From Neckera pumila (Eukaryota; Streptophyta; Bryopsida; Hypnales; Neckeraceae): 64,000 nucleotides of DNA. The translations under genes and the position numbers were made by a program. Under the pieces are notes generated by a model. That model did no database searches. It was not told the origin of the DNA and saw only the letters and a list, made by a program, of their open reading frames with translations. This document shows, in pieces, positions 23,155-32,904 of the stretch; within the stretch, counting starts at the first letter, position 1; each line of letters opens with the position of its first letter. The stretch lies in the NCBI GenBank assembly GCA_963969595.1, contig OZ018415.1, positions 18,538,001-18,602,000 on the forward strand. Reading direction: 5' to 3'.

Positions 23155-24300
23155 TGCTAAGTCCTAACTTAGTGCTGCTGAAGATGTTCCCACTAACATC
23201 GTCAACTGCATGGCATAGTTCTTGTATGAGAATTTTCAAAAGAATACTTCTTGATGCTTACTGCGAGTAGGTTGTCATTGGCCAATGGCCTTTCAAGATG
23301 CAAGACATCCTTCCACGGTGACTTGCTTTTGAAGGGAATGCAAACATCATGATATCTAGATGGTTCTCTAGATGTTTCTACGGATGACGGTGGACAACCT
23401 GTACTATGTATAATATCTGAGGACCTAGACAACATGTAGTTGACAAAGACATGTGCAGACAAACATGTTGGTGTCGAAAAATCGTGTACATATCTTAGAA
23501 AACGTTTTTCAAAACATTTTCACATACATTTAAGGACTACCCAAAGTTCCTACTAACCAGCACTGAGAGGTTGACAATTGCTATTGTAAAACACCCTCAG
23601 CAAAGTATAGTAAGAGACATTGCATTTATAGAAGCAATGATGCCAATTACATAAAAAGAACATTCTGAAATATGGTCATCCTTTTCAATTGCATATTCTT
23701 CATTCAAAGGGCATTTTACCTTTGCATAAGAATATTGTTTATGTCCAGGGCTATGCTCGTCATTGACCAAAACTAATGACTCCTCTAATGCATATTAAAA
23801 TTCAAGTTCAACCTCCCATGACAAAGAATGTCTTCAACGGCATTTCAATGTCCTACAAAATATTTGAGTGTCCTTGTAGACGCCATCCTAGACACAACTA
23901 TGAATGGAAACTAGAAGACACATGGAAGGTCAACCTTTGGTTAATATGACTTAATTTTATAGAGGTTTGGTGCAACTATTACCTCCACTGTCTGCCACAC
24001 CGCTTGTAGAAAGATAGAATGACTTCTAGTTCCCTCTCTCTATAGAAGAAGAACTGCATGTCCCAAAATTGAAGGTAAGTTTTGAAGCCACTTCTATCTG
24101 AATGGTCTACAATGAAACAAAATCACTAAAAGTCCTATATGACGTCTTCAGTACAAGAAAATAAAATGAGGAATGCTTTGTAGGTCTTCTTATCTCAAAA
24201 AAAAAAAAAAGCAACTACAAGTCCAAAAAACACAACACAATACAATGGAAACAAATGTATGGTAAGTTTTGAAGCCAGTTGTCTCAAGAATGAAATACAC
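23155..24300. other. No gene; scattered AGACATC-type words
   Basis: No convincing frame is visible. Words such as CTAGATG, GTAGACG and CTAGACAC are frequent near 23.34-23.9 kb, reminiscent of the motif-rich flanks of the 26-32 kb element, so its left subterminal region may reach this far. No CACTA-type left terminus was found. Confidence 0.3.
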
Positions 24301-24570
24301 ATTACATGAGATTCGGGGGTCTTAGAAGGCTATGAGTTCCCCTGCTGTCTGCTGCATTCCCGCAGTCTAGGAACACAGCAGCAGCAGCTGGCTGACGTGG
24401 TCGAGCGACTGCCACATCACTTTTTGAAAAAAAAAAAAAAAAAAAATTTGCTTAAAATGATATTTTGGTAAAAAAAAATTCTGACACACCCGTACCGGCG
24501 TTCACTGGATCTGGGCAAATCAAGGAACAGGCCTGAAACGGCCCTCTGCGACCTCCAAATATCATCTAAT
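24301..24570 (-). mobile_element. MITE M1, copy 1 (inverted)
   Basis: About 270 bases with terminal inverted repeats of the type ATTAGAGGGGATTTGGGG; here the left end is ATTACATGAGATTCGGGGG and the right end CCTCCAAATATCATCTAAT. It shares its interior with copies at 50.66, 51.29 and 54.57 kb: AAAATGATATTTTGGT, a run of A's, and a GTGGC...GCCACATCA core. It lacks coding capacity. Orientation is opposite to the other three copies. Confidence 0.75.
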
Positions 24571-24835
24571 GACACTCAGAGTCCTACATTACCTACTTAC
24601 AAGAAGAGGAATGACCTTTAGTGCTTCATAGATCCCCTCTTCTCCAAAATGGAAATAATTTTGTACAAGTCCCTAATTCAATCCTAACCTGCACTATGGG
24701 CAAGAATTTAGAAAAGTGTTAGCTGGCCACTTCTCACCAGTATCAAGAATGAATTAGAAGAATCCTACATCACCTCCTCTAACCCGCCAAGAAATTGAGT
24801 GCTTCCTAGGTCAGAAACAAAAATAATATAGTACT

Positions 24836-25640
24836 AATGAATAAACCATTACCTTCCACAATGGATCCAAGAAAAAGAATGAGAGATATATGGATTTTGC
24901 TCTACTCTTTAAAAAATTCCACATAAGTTCTTGTTGCCGTTCTCTCCAAAATAAAAACAATTTATTACAAGTGAATAAACCACTATCTTCCACCACGGAT
25001 CCCAAAAAATGATAGAGCTTTTTGTAGACATCTCTTTAATTTAAAAAAAAAAATTCATATGAATCTTTAGTCTTTCTCTCTCTAAAATCAAAAAAATATC
25101 TCACAAGTGAATTAATGAACCACTACCCCCCACAATGGACCCAACAAAAGAATAAAATTTATGTGGACTCTTCTTAAAATTTAAAAGTGTTTAAAGAAAA
25201 TCCTAGGTCCTCTTTTGTCCCAAATCAAAAAAATATAGTGTAAGTGAACCAACCACTAACCCCCACAATGGACCCAACAAAAAAGAATGAGCCTTATAAT
25301 TATTGTCTTTCCTTTAAGTTTTTAAAATTTCTATGTAAGTTCCTTTGTCCTTCTTTCTTAAATTAAAAAATAATAGTGAAAGTGAACAAACCACTCTTTC
25401 TCCACAATGGACCAAGAAAAAAAGAGTGAGCTTCATAATTATAGACTTTTCTTTAAATTTTTTAAATTTTCATTTAGGTCCCTTTTGCCCTTCTCTCCAA
25501 AATCAGAAAATCATATCACAAATGAATAAACCGCTACCCACCGCAATTGATCCAAAGAAGAAGAATGACCTTTATGTGAACTTGGCTCAAAATTGAAAAA
25601 TTAATTCATATGAATTCTTGGTTCAAAAATCAATGACAAA
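24836..25640. repeat. Tandem array, six units of about 135-141 bp
   Basis: Unit starts of the type AATGAATAAACCACTACC..CCACAATGGA occur at about 24,836, 24,971, 25,107, 25,242, 25,381 and 25,522, i.e. 135-141 bases apart. Each unit then has GACCCAA(G/C)AAAAAGAATGAG, a TTTAAATTTTT run and TTCTCTCCAAAATC. Units are clearly diverged. Related but longer-spaced words extend left to about 24.0 kb. It resembles a small local satellite. Confidence 0.75.
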
Positions 25641-26092
25641 GTGAAATGCTTTGTAGGTCTTATTTCTCTCTAACATTTAAAGAATTTAATACAAGTGAAT
25701 TCCAAATGCCTCCATCTACAATTCAAGATTATAAAGTACATCTTCAAAACAGTCCCCCATAATAGTGGACAAAAATATAGAAAAAGTTATTTGGCCCCTT
25801 CTATATTTGTCCCAAAGGCACAAAGAAGTCTACATGCTCTCTGGTCGGATTAGAAGACAGAACATGTTAAATCATGGGACTCCACTAGGACTCTATGATG
25901 TCTTTGAGAACATTACCATGCCATATTTGATGTTTTCTAAGACATCTAGACTTCCAAACAGCATGAACGGTATGATTTCAGCATTCTTGACGTCCGAGAA
26001 ACACGTGTCGCGGATATATTTTAGAGGATTCTCATTTTGGATGAAACCCTAACACTTTTTGTCGCTTCCTCTCCAAATTTCTGCACGACAAT
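25641..26092. other. No gene recognised
   Basis: Short frames only; a 95-codon plus-strand frame at 25,765-26,052 has no recognisable motif. This may be upstream DNA of the multi-exon relic that begins near 26.09 kb. Confidence 0.3.
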
Positions 26093-26425
26093 GTGTGTAG
26101 CAAGATAGAGCATTCTTCACTCCACAAAATGCCGCATCCTTCATCACTGCAGAATCTGAACATGGTTGCAATTGTTGAAGGAGGTTCACAGCGGCAAGAC
26201 AATTGTGATTTGGGACCCAACCACGAAGCTTTATCCGTTTTTGAGAAGTTCATAGAGGGAATTGTGGCCGCTTCACTCACTTCGCCAATGGACACAACTG
26301 CAGCCCCAAGCACGCAAGGAAGAGGTTCGCAGGGAAGCCTTCACAAGAGCAGGCGCTTGCAAAAAACAAATGAGGAGGTTCAAGAAGTTAGAGATCCAGT
26401 GCCGAAGGAACCAAAATCAACGAAG
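26093..26425 (+). pseudogene. First exon candidate of the 26-31 kb gene relic
   Basis: The frame opens at ATG 26,093 (MCSKIEHSSLHKMPHPSS), passes EGGSQRQDNCDLGPNHEA and a Ser/Gly/Lys-rich linker, and ends VPKEPKSTK directly before a consensus donor AAG|GTAAGA at 26,426. The composition (charged, low-complexity linker) suits an N-terminal region of a DNA-binding or mobile-element protein. It is the first of seven same-strand coding blocks up to 30.86 kb. I do not recognise the family. Confidence 0.4.
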
Positions 26426-28197
26426 GTAAGACAACTCTCTGTTGCACACCTTCTTCATTTTGAGTTTTTTGTTCATCTCAATCCCCAGGTCGCGCGCTTC
26501 CCATTTCTAGTCACGATTAGTTTCTTCGCAATTTCTTGGCGGTGTTGGTGGCAGCTGTAGACTGGGGTGTTTTGCCGTTTTAGCAGCACCGCACTCCTCT
26601 CCTGCGCTCCGTTGTCCGGGCCGCTTCGCTAGATCAGAAGGCGCTTTCGCTTGCTCGCCGACCCCCGTCCTCCCTCCACGGCGATTTGCTTCATGGCTGC
26701 GCCAGAAACGACGCTTCAAATTGAATTTCAAAAAACTGGATATCAATCATAGTGGAAGTGCGCGGACCTCAACCCATAGTTATTAGTTTCATCTCTTGTT
26801 GGCGGCGACCAAAATGTCAATCTTCATCCAAAGGAATCCGTTCATTGTGTCAATCCTCTCTCAAGGTGTCTACAAGAACACCGTGCCGTGGTTTTTTGTT
26901 TCTTTTTGCTTTCGACTGTAGAAGCTTGTGTTTGCACGGCCATGGTTTTTTCTCCTCTAAGAGCATTGCAAGGTTCTTGCATTAGCAGTTGGTGAGGATT
27001 GCAGAGTTGGATTCTTGCAATCGAGAGAATTGGGTTCTTGGATACTGGATGAGGACTGTAGTGTTGCACCAAAATTCTCCGTCGCAGCAGCGCTTCGGGG
27101 GTTGCGGGGTCGTACGGTGGCTTGTCTGAGCTGCGGCGGTGGTGTAGCAACTAGATTGAAGAGGAATTGGGCAGGCACGTTTGGAGGTTGCGAGGTTGTG
27201 AAGCTTCACCGAGTTGGGGTAAATCCAGTCACCGTCGTTTTTGCTTCTTGTCTTTGCCGTTGCTGGTTTTTATGAATTTTGGGTTTTTTGTTCTTTCTTT
27301 TCTTGCAGGATTGTTTAGATCAGGCAAGAGGTGCTTAGGGTGCCGGATCATTGCTGAAAGCACTCTTGATTTTGTAGTCTACATTTTCTTAGTGCTCTGG
27401 TTAGCGCACTTGTATGCTAGGGTGCTTTGCGATGCATGCTGTGGTGAATCACGTAGTCCCATGTAATTGGCTGTATTGTTTTGTAGCTAGTCCTAATGTC
27501 CATTGGGACGTTGACATGTTCCCTTGAATGTCTTGTCCGACGTCACTACGTCAGGCGCACAGTGGATTCAAATTGTGGGTGTCGCAAAATGAATGGAAAT
27601 GCTAGTGGAGACAAAGTAGGACTGATAGTGGAGATTTAGTGAATTGCTAGTGGAGATTGAGTGGAACTGCTAGTGGGGATTGAATGTGACAACTACTGGA
27701 GATTGAAGGGATTGAATGGAACTATTACTACAAACTAAGTGAGACTGGTAGTGGACACTCAGTGGACCATTCTTTTAATTGTGAGTAACTACATGTGGTC
27801 GTTGATGTTATCTCTTTTAGTTGTCACTCCATCGTGGGTTTGTGCTTGTTGTTATGCTTTTTGATTATTTCAATTGTTATGCTCTGTGGTTATTTTGTAG
27901 ACCCGTTGATGTTGTAAACTTCTGGTACCAACATGTCTGTGTTTCCAAATATGTCAGCATATTGTACAGGTGCACATGCGGGTGTCCTTGTGGATGTCAT
28001 GATGTTGTTAAAGATGTCTTCTTCGACATCCATTCTTTTTTTTCTCCATAAGAAGGTCGTCCCAGTAGAAACTGAAGGTGTGGAGTGTTGTATTGATGTG
28101 TGTCGATTTCTTTTGCAACTGCTGTGTGCAGGTAGCAGGTGAAGATTTTCTATCTTGGCCTTTACCACGAGCAAAGATGACAAGGAGCTAGAAAAAA
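26426..28197. other. Intron-like region with GC-rich part and 23-bp repeat
   Basis: Between 26,560 and 27,300 the GC level is high and the text resembles a 5' UTR or promoter region (CTCCTCTCCTGCGCTCCG and similar). From 27,490 it becomes ordinary again. No firm exon was recognised. If 26,093-26,425 is spliced to 28.2 kb, this is a 1.77-kb intron; alternatively a second promoter lies here. Confidence 0.3.
27598..27765. repeat. Minisatellite, about 23-bp unit
   Basis: Seven or so imperfect units of the type GCTAGTGGAGATTGAGTGGAACT follow each other, e.g. GATAGTGGAGATTTAGTGAATT, GCTAGTGGGGATTGAATGTG and GGTAGTGGACACTCAGTGG. There is no long frame through it. Confidence 0.7.
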
Positions 28198-28480
28198 TTG
28201 CCTATGAAACGAGCTTTGGAGCCTAGATATGGAAGGACAAATTTCGAAGATGGCTCTCCACGTGCAGAACAAGGTCAAAGCCGACCTTCTAACGAGCAAC
28301 GCTCCAAGCACCGGAATCACCCTTGGCGTGTGCATTGTCATGACACAGAGAAGGGGAAGGCCATTGCGACTAGTCCAGCAAAGAAGCGTTGTAGACATGC
28401 GCTTCGAGAAGAGACATTAGATGAAGGTGGCTCCACCGGGAACTCAATTAGTGACTCGGGCCTCAGGTTAGAGCTCATTT
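28198..28480 (+). pseudogene. Coding block 2 of the 26-31 kb relic
   Basis: The frame reads MKRALEPRYGRTNFEDGSPR, has a basic cluster (SPAKKRCRHALREE) that could be a nuclear localisation signal, and ends near GGSTGNSISDSGLRL before text that looks like an intron. The basic, Ser-rich character matches the other blocks of this relic. The family is not recognised. Confidence 0.35.
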
Positions 28481-28782
28481 GTAAGTTATGCTTGTCACTT
28501 TTTGTTCTTGCGTGAAGACTCTAATGTTGTAACTGATGTCTGTTCAGACACAGTTTATGACAAGTTAGACGTCTTGGCATTTGCAACTTGACGCCTTAGA
28601 CGTCTTGGCAGGTGCAAGTTAAAGGTTGCAGTAGTATCTTTTTGGACGTTTTTTAGTGCACTAGACTCCTTTTTAGACATTGTGGAAGATAGACATTGCT
28701 TTTTGCTACGTGCATCCATTTATATTTGATGTTCTCATGAACATCATGGGAGCATGACAATTGGTATTGTTCCTTTGTGCAG

Positions 28783-29069
28783 TGGTGACTCGTCATCCGG
28801 CGACAGCAATTTAGAGGACGCTGATAATGATACGGTAGTGCTTGATGCAGAGCCCAGCCGCCCTTTTCAAAGTCAAAAGCAAGTGTCCCAGAAGGGGAAG
28901 ACACATAAGCAAGTTATACATGTGGACAAACGAGGGAATCCTTATGGCGAGGAAGCGGAATATTTGGCAAACGATGTCAAGTCCTTCGCAAAGGGGTTGA
29001 ACCCTAACTATGGGTGGGCCAACCAGCCACTTTTCGAGAAACATCAGTTCTTTGATTGTGTTGCCGCTG
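28783..29069 (+). pseudogene. Coding block 3 of the 26-31 kb relic
   Basis: A well-delimited exon: acceptor TTTGTGCAG before 28,783 and donor G|GTAAGT at 29,070. It encodes GDSSSGDSNLEDADNDTVVL, then KGKTHKQVIHVDKRGNPYGE and NPNYGWANQPLFEKHQFF, ending DCVAAG. Both splice signals and the lack of in-frame stops support a real exon. No family is recognised; VDKRGNPYGEE and WANQPLFEK would be good probes. Confidence 0.5.
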
Positions 29070-29339
29070 GTAAGTAAACCACGTTGTTCCCAACAATTTT
29101 GTATTGCTTGATGCTATTTTTATCCATGTGCAGGACGTCTATGAAGATACCATGATAGACATTAAGATGTTCTGATAAATGTCTGCTTGCTCAGGAGAAT
29201 GTGAGGAATACGACTTGAATATGTCCAATTTGCCATTGTGAATGTATTTTGTGCCTTTCAGGACGTTCAATGTCTCCCTTCATCACTTTCATTTGCATTT
29301 TAATTGTGTGGTGTTGTTGCATGTGTTGTCATGATGCAG

Positions 29340-29620
29340 ACTGGGATGTTACAGGTGATGCGACACAAATCAACCCCTCATGGTATTCGCAGTACATGAC
29401 AAAGACGTTGATTAATGTTTGCCACAACTTGATGAAGTTGATAGACTTTGACCAAGCAAGGCCTGTCGAGGTTGATCCCAACATTTGGAAAGCTCTTCAA
29501 GCAAAGAGGGCATCTCAAACATCGAAGGATAAGTCCATTTGGATATGGGCCATTGCAGTGGGGAAGCAGAGCAAGGAAGCACAAATGAGAGCCATTGAGA
29601 AAACCATGATAGGTGAATTG
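29340..29620 (+). pseudogene. Coding block 4 of the 26-31 kb relic
   Basis: After acceptor ATGATGCAG the frame reads DWDVTGDATQINPSWYSQYM, NVCHNLMKLIDFDQARPVEV and ASQTSKDKSIWIWAIAVGKQ, ending near KTMIGEL at a donor-like TTG|GTGAGA (29,621). The Trp-rich IWIWAIAVG segment is distinctive. The exon is open throughout. The order and spacing with block 3 indicate a common transcript. Confidence 0.5.
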
Positions 29621-29885
29621 GTGAGAATTACTTCATCCATTTGATATCCATGACAACATGCCTCTGTCCCGTGGTGCATCTGTGAGAAGATTAATCAATG
29701 TCCTAGACAATGTCCTAGATGATGTCTTTGTAGACGTCTTTGAAGACATCTGGCGTCTAATATGCATTAGGCCTTTGGTCCTCTAAATAGCAATTTGTAG
29801 TGTCGTTGAACAGTCATATGTAAACCGTGACTCCATAAGTCTATTTTTCAAACCCTCTGACTGAAGCGCATTCCGTTTCCTCTAG

Positions 29886-30518
29886 AAGTGCAAAAGGCAA
29901 CTGAGGCTAAGTATCTTCGACGCCAAACAGAGGCCCTGCAGCCCCCCCCCCCCCCCCCCCTGACTATGGCCAAGACATTGAAGAGGTTCGTGCAACAACT
30001 TCCAAAATGGGAGGGAGGCTTACTTGAATGGAAGAGATGATACGCAAACTCACTGACTCTATTGGAGTTAAGAGTCCACAGCATGAGACTGCATGTGTTG
30101 CGACTGGCAGTCCTGCAATCCTAGAGGGAGGTGTAGCCAACAGTGCCGTGGAAGACGCAGTAGTTGAAGAAGACAACGTCCCTGATGTCAAGGGAGTGCT
30201 GAAAACATTGCAATTGAGCCAGGTGATGTTGCTCAAGACAATGTCACAGATGCAGAAATGGAGTTGGACTACTTGGTGGACAACATCGCTAACGTCATTC
30301 CAAACACCAACTTTGAGAAGAATGCTGTTGAAGACGTCCCCTCAAATGTTGTGCAGGACGTCATAGACCCAACTCCCACTCTCGTTGTACCGGTTCAACA
30401 GAGTGACTTTGTTTCCACAGCAGTGGTTTTAGATCCCTACTCCATAGGGGTGACAGAAGTTCCAGCCAGGCAGGACGCATTGCCGGTTGTTGTTGCACAA
30501 CAAGTGCTGCTGCAGGAG
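29886..30518 (+). pseudogene. Coding block 5 with poly-C tract, a stop and a frameshift
   Basis: After acceptor TTTCCTCTAG the frame reads EVQKATEAKYLRRQTEALQ, then a run of 19 C's at 29,942-29,960 encoding polyproline. With 19 C's the frame hits TGA at once; with 20 it would continue DYGQDIEEVRATTSK. A TGA follows in RLT-stop-MEEMIRKL, then KLTDSIGVKSPQHETAC. Near 30,210-30,250 a frame change leads to ELDYLVDNIANVIPNTNF and VVLDPYSIGVTEVPARQD, ending at donor CAGGAG|GTAATT (30,519). An acidic, Val-rich region dominates the second half. Confidence 0.4.
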
Positions 30519-30677
30519 GTAATTCGGGCATTTGAGGTATCACCAAAAGTTACTGTGGTTTGTCTTTATGTTTGCATGGACATCTTGATGTGCATTGTCA
30601 TGTTGGGTGTCCTAAGTCTCTCGAAGTTTTTTTGTAGCTTTTTTTCACAAGTGTGTTTGCTTGTCATGGATGTGCAG

Positions 30678-30863
30678 GTTGCCAACGTCCCCATATTTTT
30701 GGCTTTGTCATCACGGTCAAACTGTGTCCCAAGGAGCCTACCACCCCCAAAGCAAGCAAAGTTTATTCAACCCGCAAAGGCCACAACGCCAAAGGTGGCA
30801 AAGCCCAACCCTCCCAAGGCAACATCTCCACCGAAAAAAGGAGAAGGAGCACAAAAGAAATGA
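30678..30863 (+). pseudogene. Last coding block of the 26-31 kb relic, basic tail
   Basis: After acceptor GGATGTGCAG the frame reads VANVPIFLALSSRSNCVPRS and ends in a Lys/Pro-rich tail (KVAKPNPPKATSPPKKGEG) with stop TGA at 30,861. A basic C-terminal tail suggests nucleic-acid binding. It closes the set of blocks that share strand, decay level and motif-rich introns. Confidence 0.4.
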
Positions 30864-32394
30864 ATGCCAAGGTGAGATTCTGACTCCAGCAAATGCTTGG
30901 CTTCTCACCTTTGTTTAGCAAGTGGTCAATGCACAATCCAAAATGACATGAGCACTAAAATTATGATTATGTTTGGCAAAATTTCCAATGTCTATTAAGA
31001 CATCTTCAAGAACACGTAATGTCTACAAAGACATTGTTGTTGACAACCAAACATATCATTATGCAAACTAGGACATCTCCAAGATCATTGCATGGGACAT
31101 GCATATATCTATAGCCTCCATGCAATGGACAAGTCGAAGCTGTAGTATAGGCTTTGATTACACAGCTTTGTGTGTGTGTTTTTAGGCAGGCTTTCAGCTT
31201 CGGAACTGGAACTGCCCGTTTTGTATTGGATTTTCTTTACAAGAATATGTTATTTATGTCTTATTTTCTTTTGGTCCTATTCAATTGTGGATCATGTGCA
31301 TGTCCTTTACAAGGAATGGAGGTGACCAATCTTCAATAGGTCATGTTGGAATGATGATCTGTGAAACCTGGATGCGCAAAATTGATTGGGAATTTTGTAG
31401 AGCTGCAATGAAAGTGTGTTGAATACGATGTTCACGTGGTCATGACAATGTCTAAATGTAATTTAAGAGTGTCTATTAATCTATCAATACAGACATCTTG
31501 AGGATGTAATTTTGCGTGCATGATTGCATGCAAATGTCATTGAAGGCACTCAAAAATTAGCTAAGACATCTATTCATTCAAAGTCCATGTCTTGGCAAAA
31601 TGGTTATTGACTGGCAACCTGTCAACAACCATGCCTCCATAGACGTCCTAGTAGACAGGACCATGTCTAAATTGACACCAGCGGCAATTAGACGCGCATC
31701 CAACTGACGTTCATTGTCATGGAAATCAACTTCCACGAGACATCATTTTGTACATCTCAACCTTCATGCACGTCATCTGAGACGTCTAATCAGAGTCGTG
31801 GTTGCAAACAATATTAGCATAGTTTTTGAATTCCTCATCCAAAAAAACATTGATGGCAGGAATATAAAATTTGTTGTAATGTCAGACTGAATGTCCGCCA
31901 CAAGGAGTTCTTCATTTCATATGACATAACATGTCAGGATGCACTTGTCCATACCTACGCTGTACGCTCAATCACGAGCATCACAAGTTTAAATTGTTGT
32001 CTCTATGAATGTCTTTAAAGACAAAAAGAGGTCTCCATGGACATCTTCCAAGACATGATAAAGGTTGTTAGAAGGCGTCAAATGAGCCCTCAAACTATGC
32101 CAACTCAGCTAACATGGCACGCCACATCACCCTCCAGACGCTGCCATGTGGCATGCCATGTCAGGTGACACATCACAACCGGGCAATGGATGAAAAAGTT
32201 AATGACATGGCTTCCCTTGCACATGTGGTGCACAGGTGGCAGCCACATGGCATGCTTTGAGGACCCTGTTAACCCATGTTTTTTGGACATCCGGGCATAT
32301 TGATGTCTGACATCAAATTTGATGTCAAACCCGAGTCTTGAGCAATGCAATTTTTTGGACATCCACGTAGACATTTCAGACACCAGTCGGGACA
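30864..32394. repeat. GACATC/GACGTC-rich region
   Basis: This 1.5-kb tail has no long frame but is dense in AGACATCT, AGACGTC and GTCT(n)AGAC words, e.g. GTCTATTAAGACATCTTC (30,990), GTCTACAAAGAC (31,021), GTCTTTAAAGAC (near 32,010) and GACGTCCTAGTAGAC (31,643). The same words fill the introns at 28.56-28.62, 29.13-29.17 and 29.69-29.76 kb. Next to a CACTA terminus this is the expected place for subterminal transposase-binding repeats. Confidence 0.65.
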
Positions 32395-32443
32395 TCAGGG
32401 CGCAGAATCCAGGGATAAAAAAAAAAACAGGTTTCTTATAGTG

Positions 32444-32692
32444 TTGGTGGCCTTGCCAGAGGAAGTGTGGAACTTGTCTTCCTTGACCACTCTAGATTTG
32501 AGTGGGTTTTTAAGCTTGGCAGCCTTGCCAAGGGAAGTGGGGAGCTTGTCTTCCTTGACCACTCTAAATTTATGGGAGTATTCAAGCTTGGCGGCCTTGC
32601 CAAAAGATGTGGAGAATTTGTCTTCCTTGACCAATGTAGGTTTGAGTGGGTGTTCCAGCTTGGCGGCCTTGCCAAAGAAAGTAGGAAACTTG
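32444..32692 (+). pseudogene. Plant LRR array, left part
   Basis: One partial and three complete 72-bp units (unit starts 32,471, 32,543, 32,615, with a fourth begun at 32,687) encode a 24-residue LRR such as LSSLTTLDLSGFLSLAALPR. The pattern LxxLxxLxLxxCxxLxxLPxxVxN is the plant-type LRR of TIR-NB-LRR-like resistance proteins. The array starts directly after the CACTA terminus and stops inside a unit (AACTTG) at the end of the 10-kb element. No NB-ARC or TIR domain is in the window. Other frames of the repeat are also open because 72 is divisible by 3; only this one matches a known repeat. Confidence 0.75.
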
Positions 32693-32810
32693 CACGGGGG
32701 GGTCACTCTGTATGGACCTTTGGATATCACATTGTCGTGTTGAGAGGAGCGCGCTTTGGGAATACGCAAAGTATCTGGCTGCAACTGGCACTAGTTAGTC
32801 ATTGACTTCA

Positions 32811-32900
32811 AATAATCTTCAAGTCTTCTAGTCTTCAATCAATAATCTTCAAGTCTTCTAGTCTTCAATCAATAATCTTCAAGTCTTCTAGTCTTCAATC
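32811..32900. repeat. Three 30-bp tandem units
   Basis: The unit CAAGTCTTCTAGTCTTCAAT plus CAATAATCTT is repeated three times almost without change and lies inside the left end of the 10-kb element, just before repeat R2 copy 1. It has no coding role. Confidence 0.85.
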
Positions 32901-32904
32901 TTCT

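Larger units (their letters stand above)
26093..32443 (+). mobile_element. Probable CACTA-superfamily element, right part
   Basis: The right boundary is GGTTTCTTATAGTG at 32,430-32,443; its complement CACTATAAGAAACC is a typical CACTA (En/Spm) end. It is preceded by repeated GACATCC words. It is followed at once by TTG (32,444-32,446) and then by LRR sequence, as if inserted into the word AAGCTTGGTGG of an LRR unit with TTG as the 3-bp target duplication. No transposase of the usual CACTA type is seen, and no left CACTA end or left LRR half was found, so the left boundary given is only the start of the gene relic it appears to carry. Confidence 0.5.

Noticed and set aside
32395..32784. Long open frames on the minus strand and in other plus frames across the LRR units (e.g. 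a repeated VVKEDKFPTSFGKAAKLEH pattern)
   Set aside because: The unit is 72 bp, divisible by 3, so any stop-free frame stays open along the array. Only the plus frame with LSSLTTLxLxxCxxLxxLP matches a known repeat.
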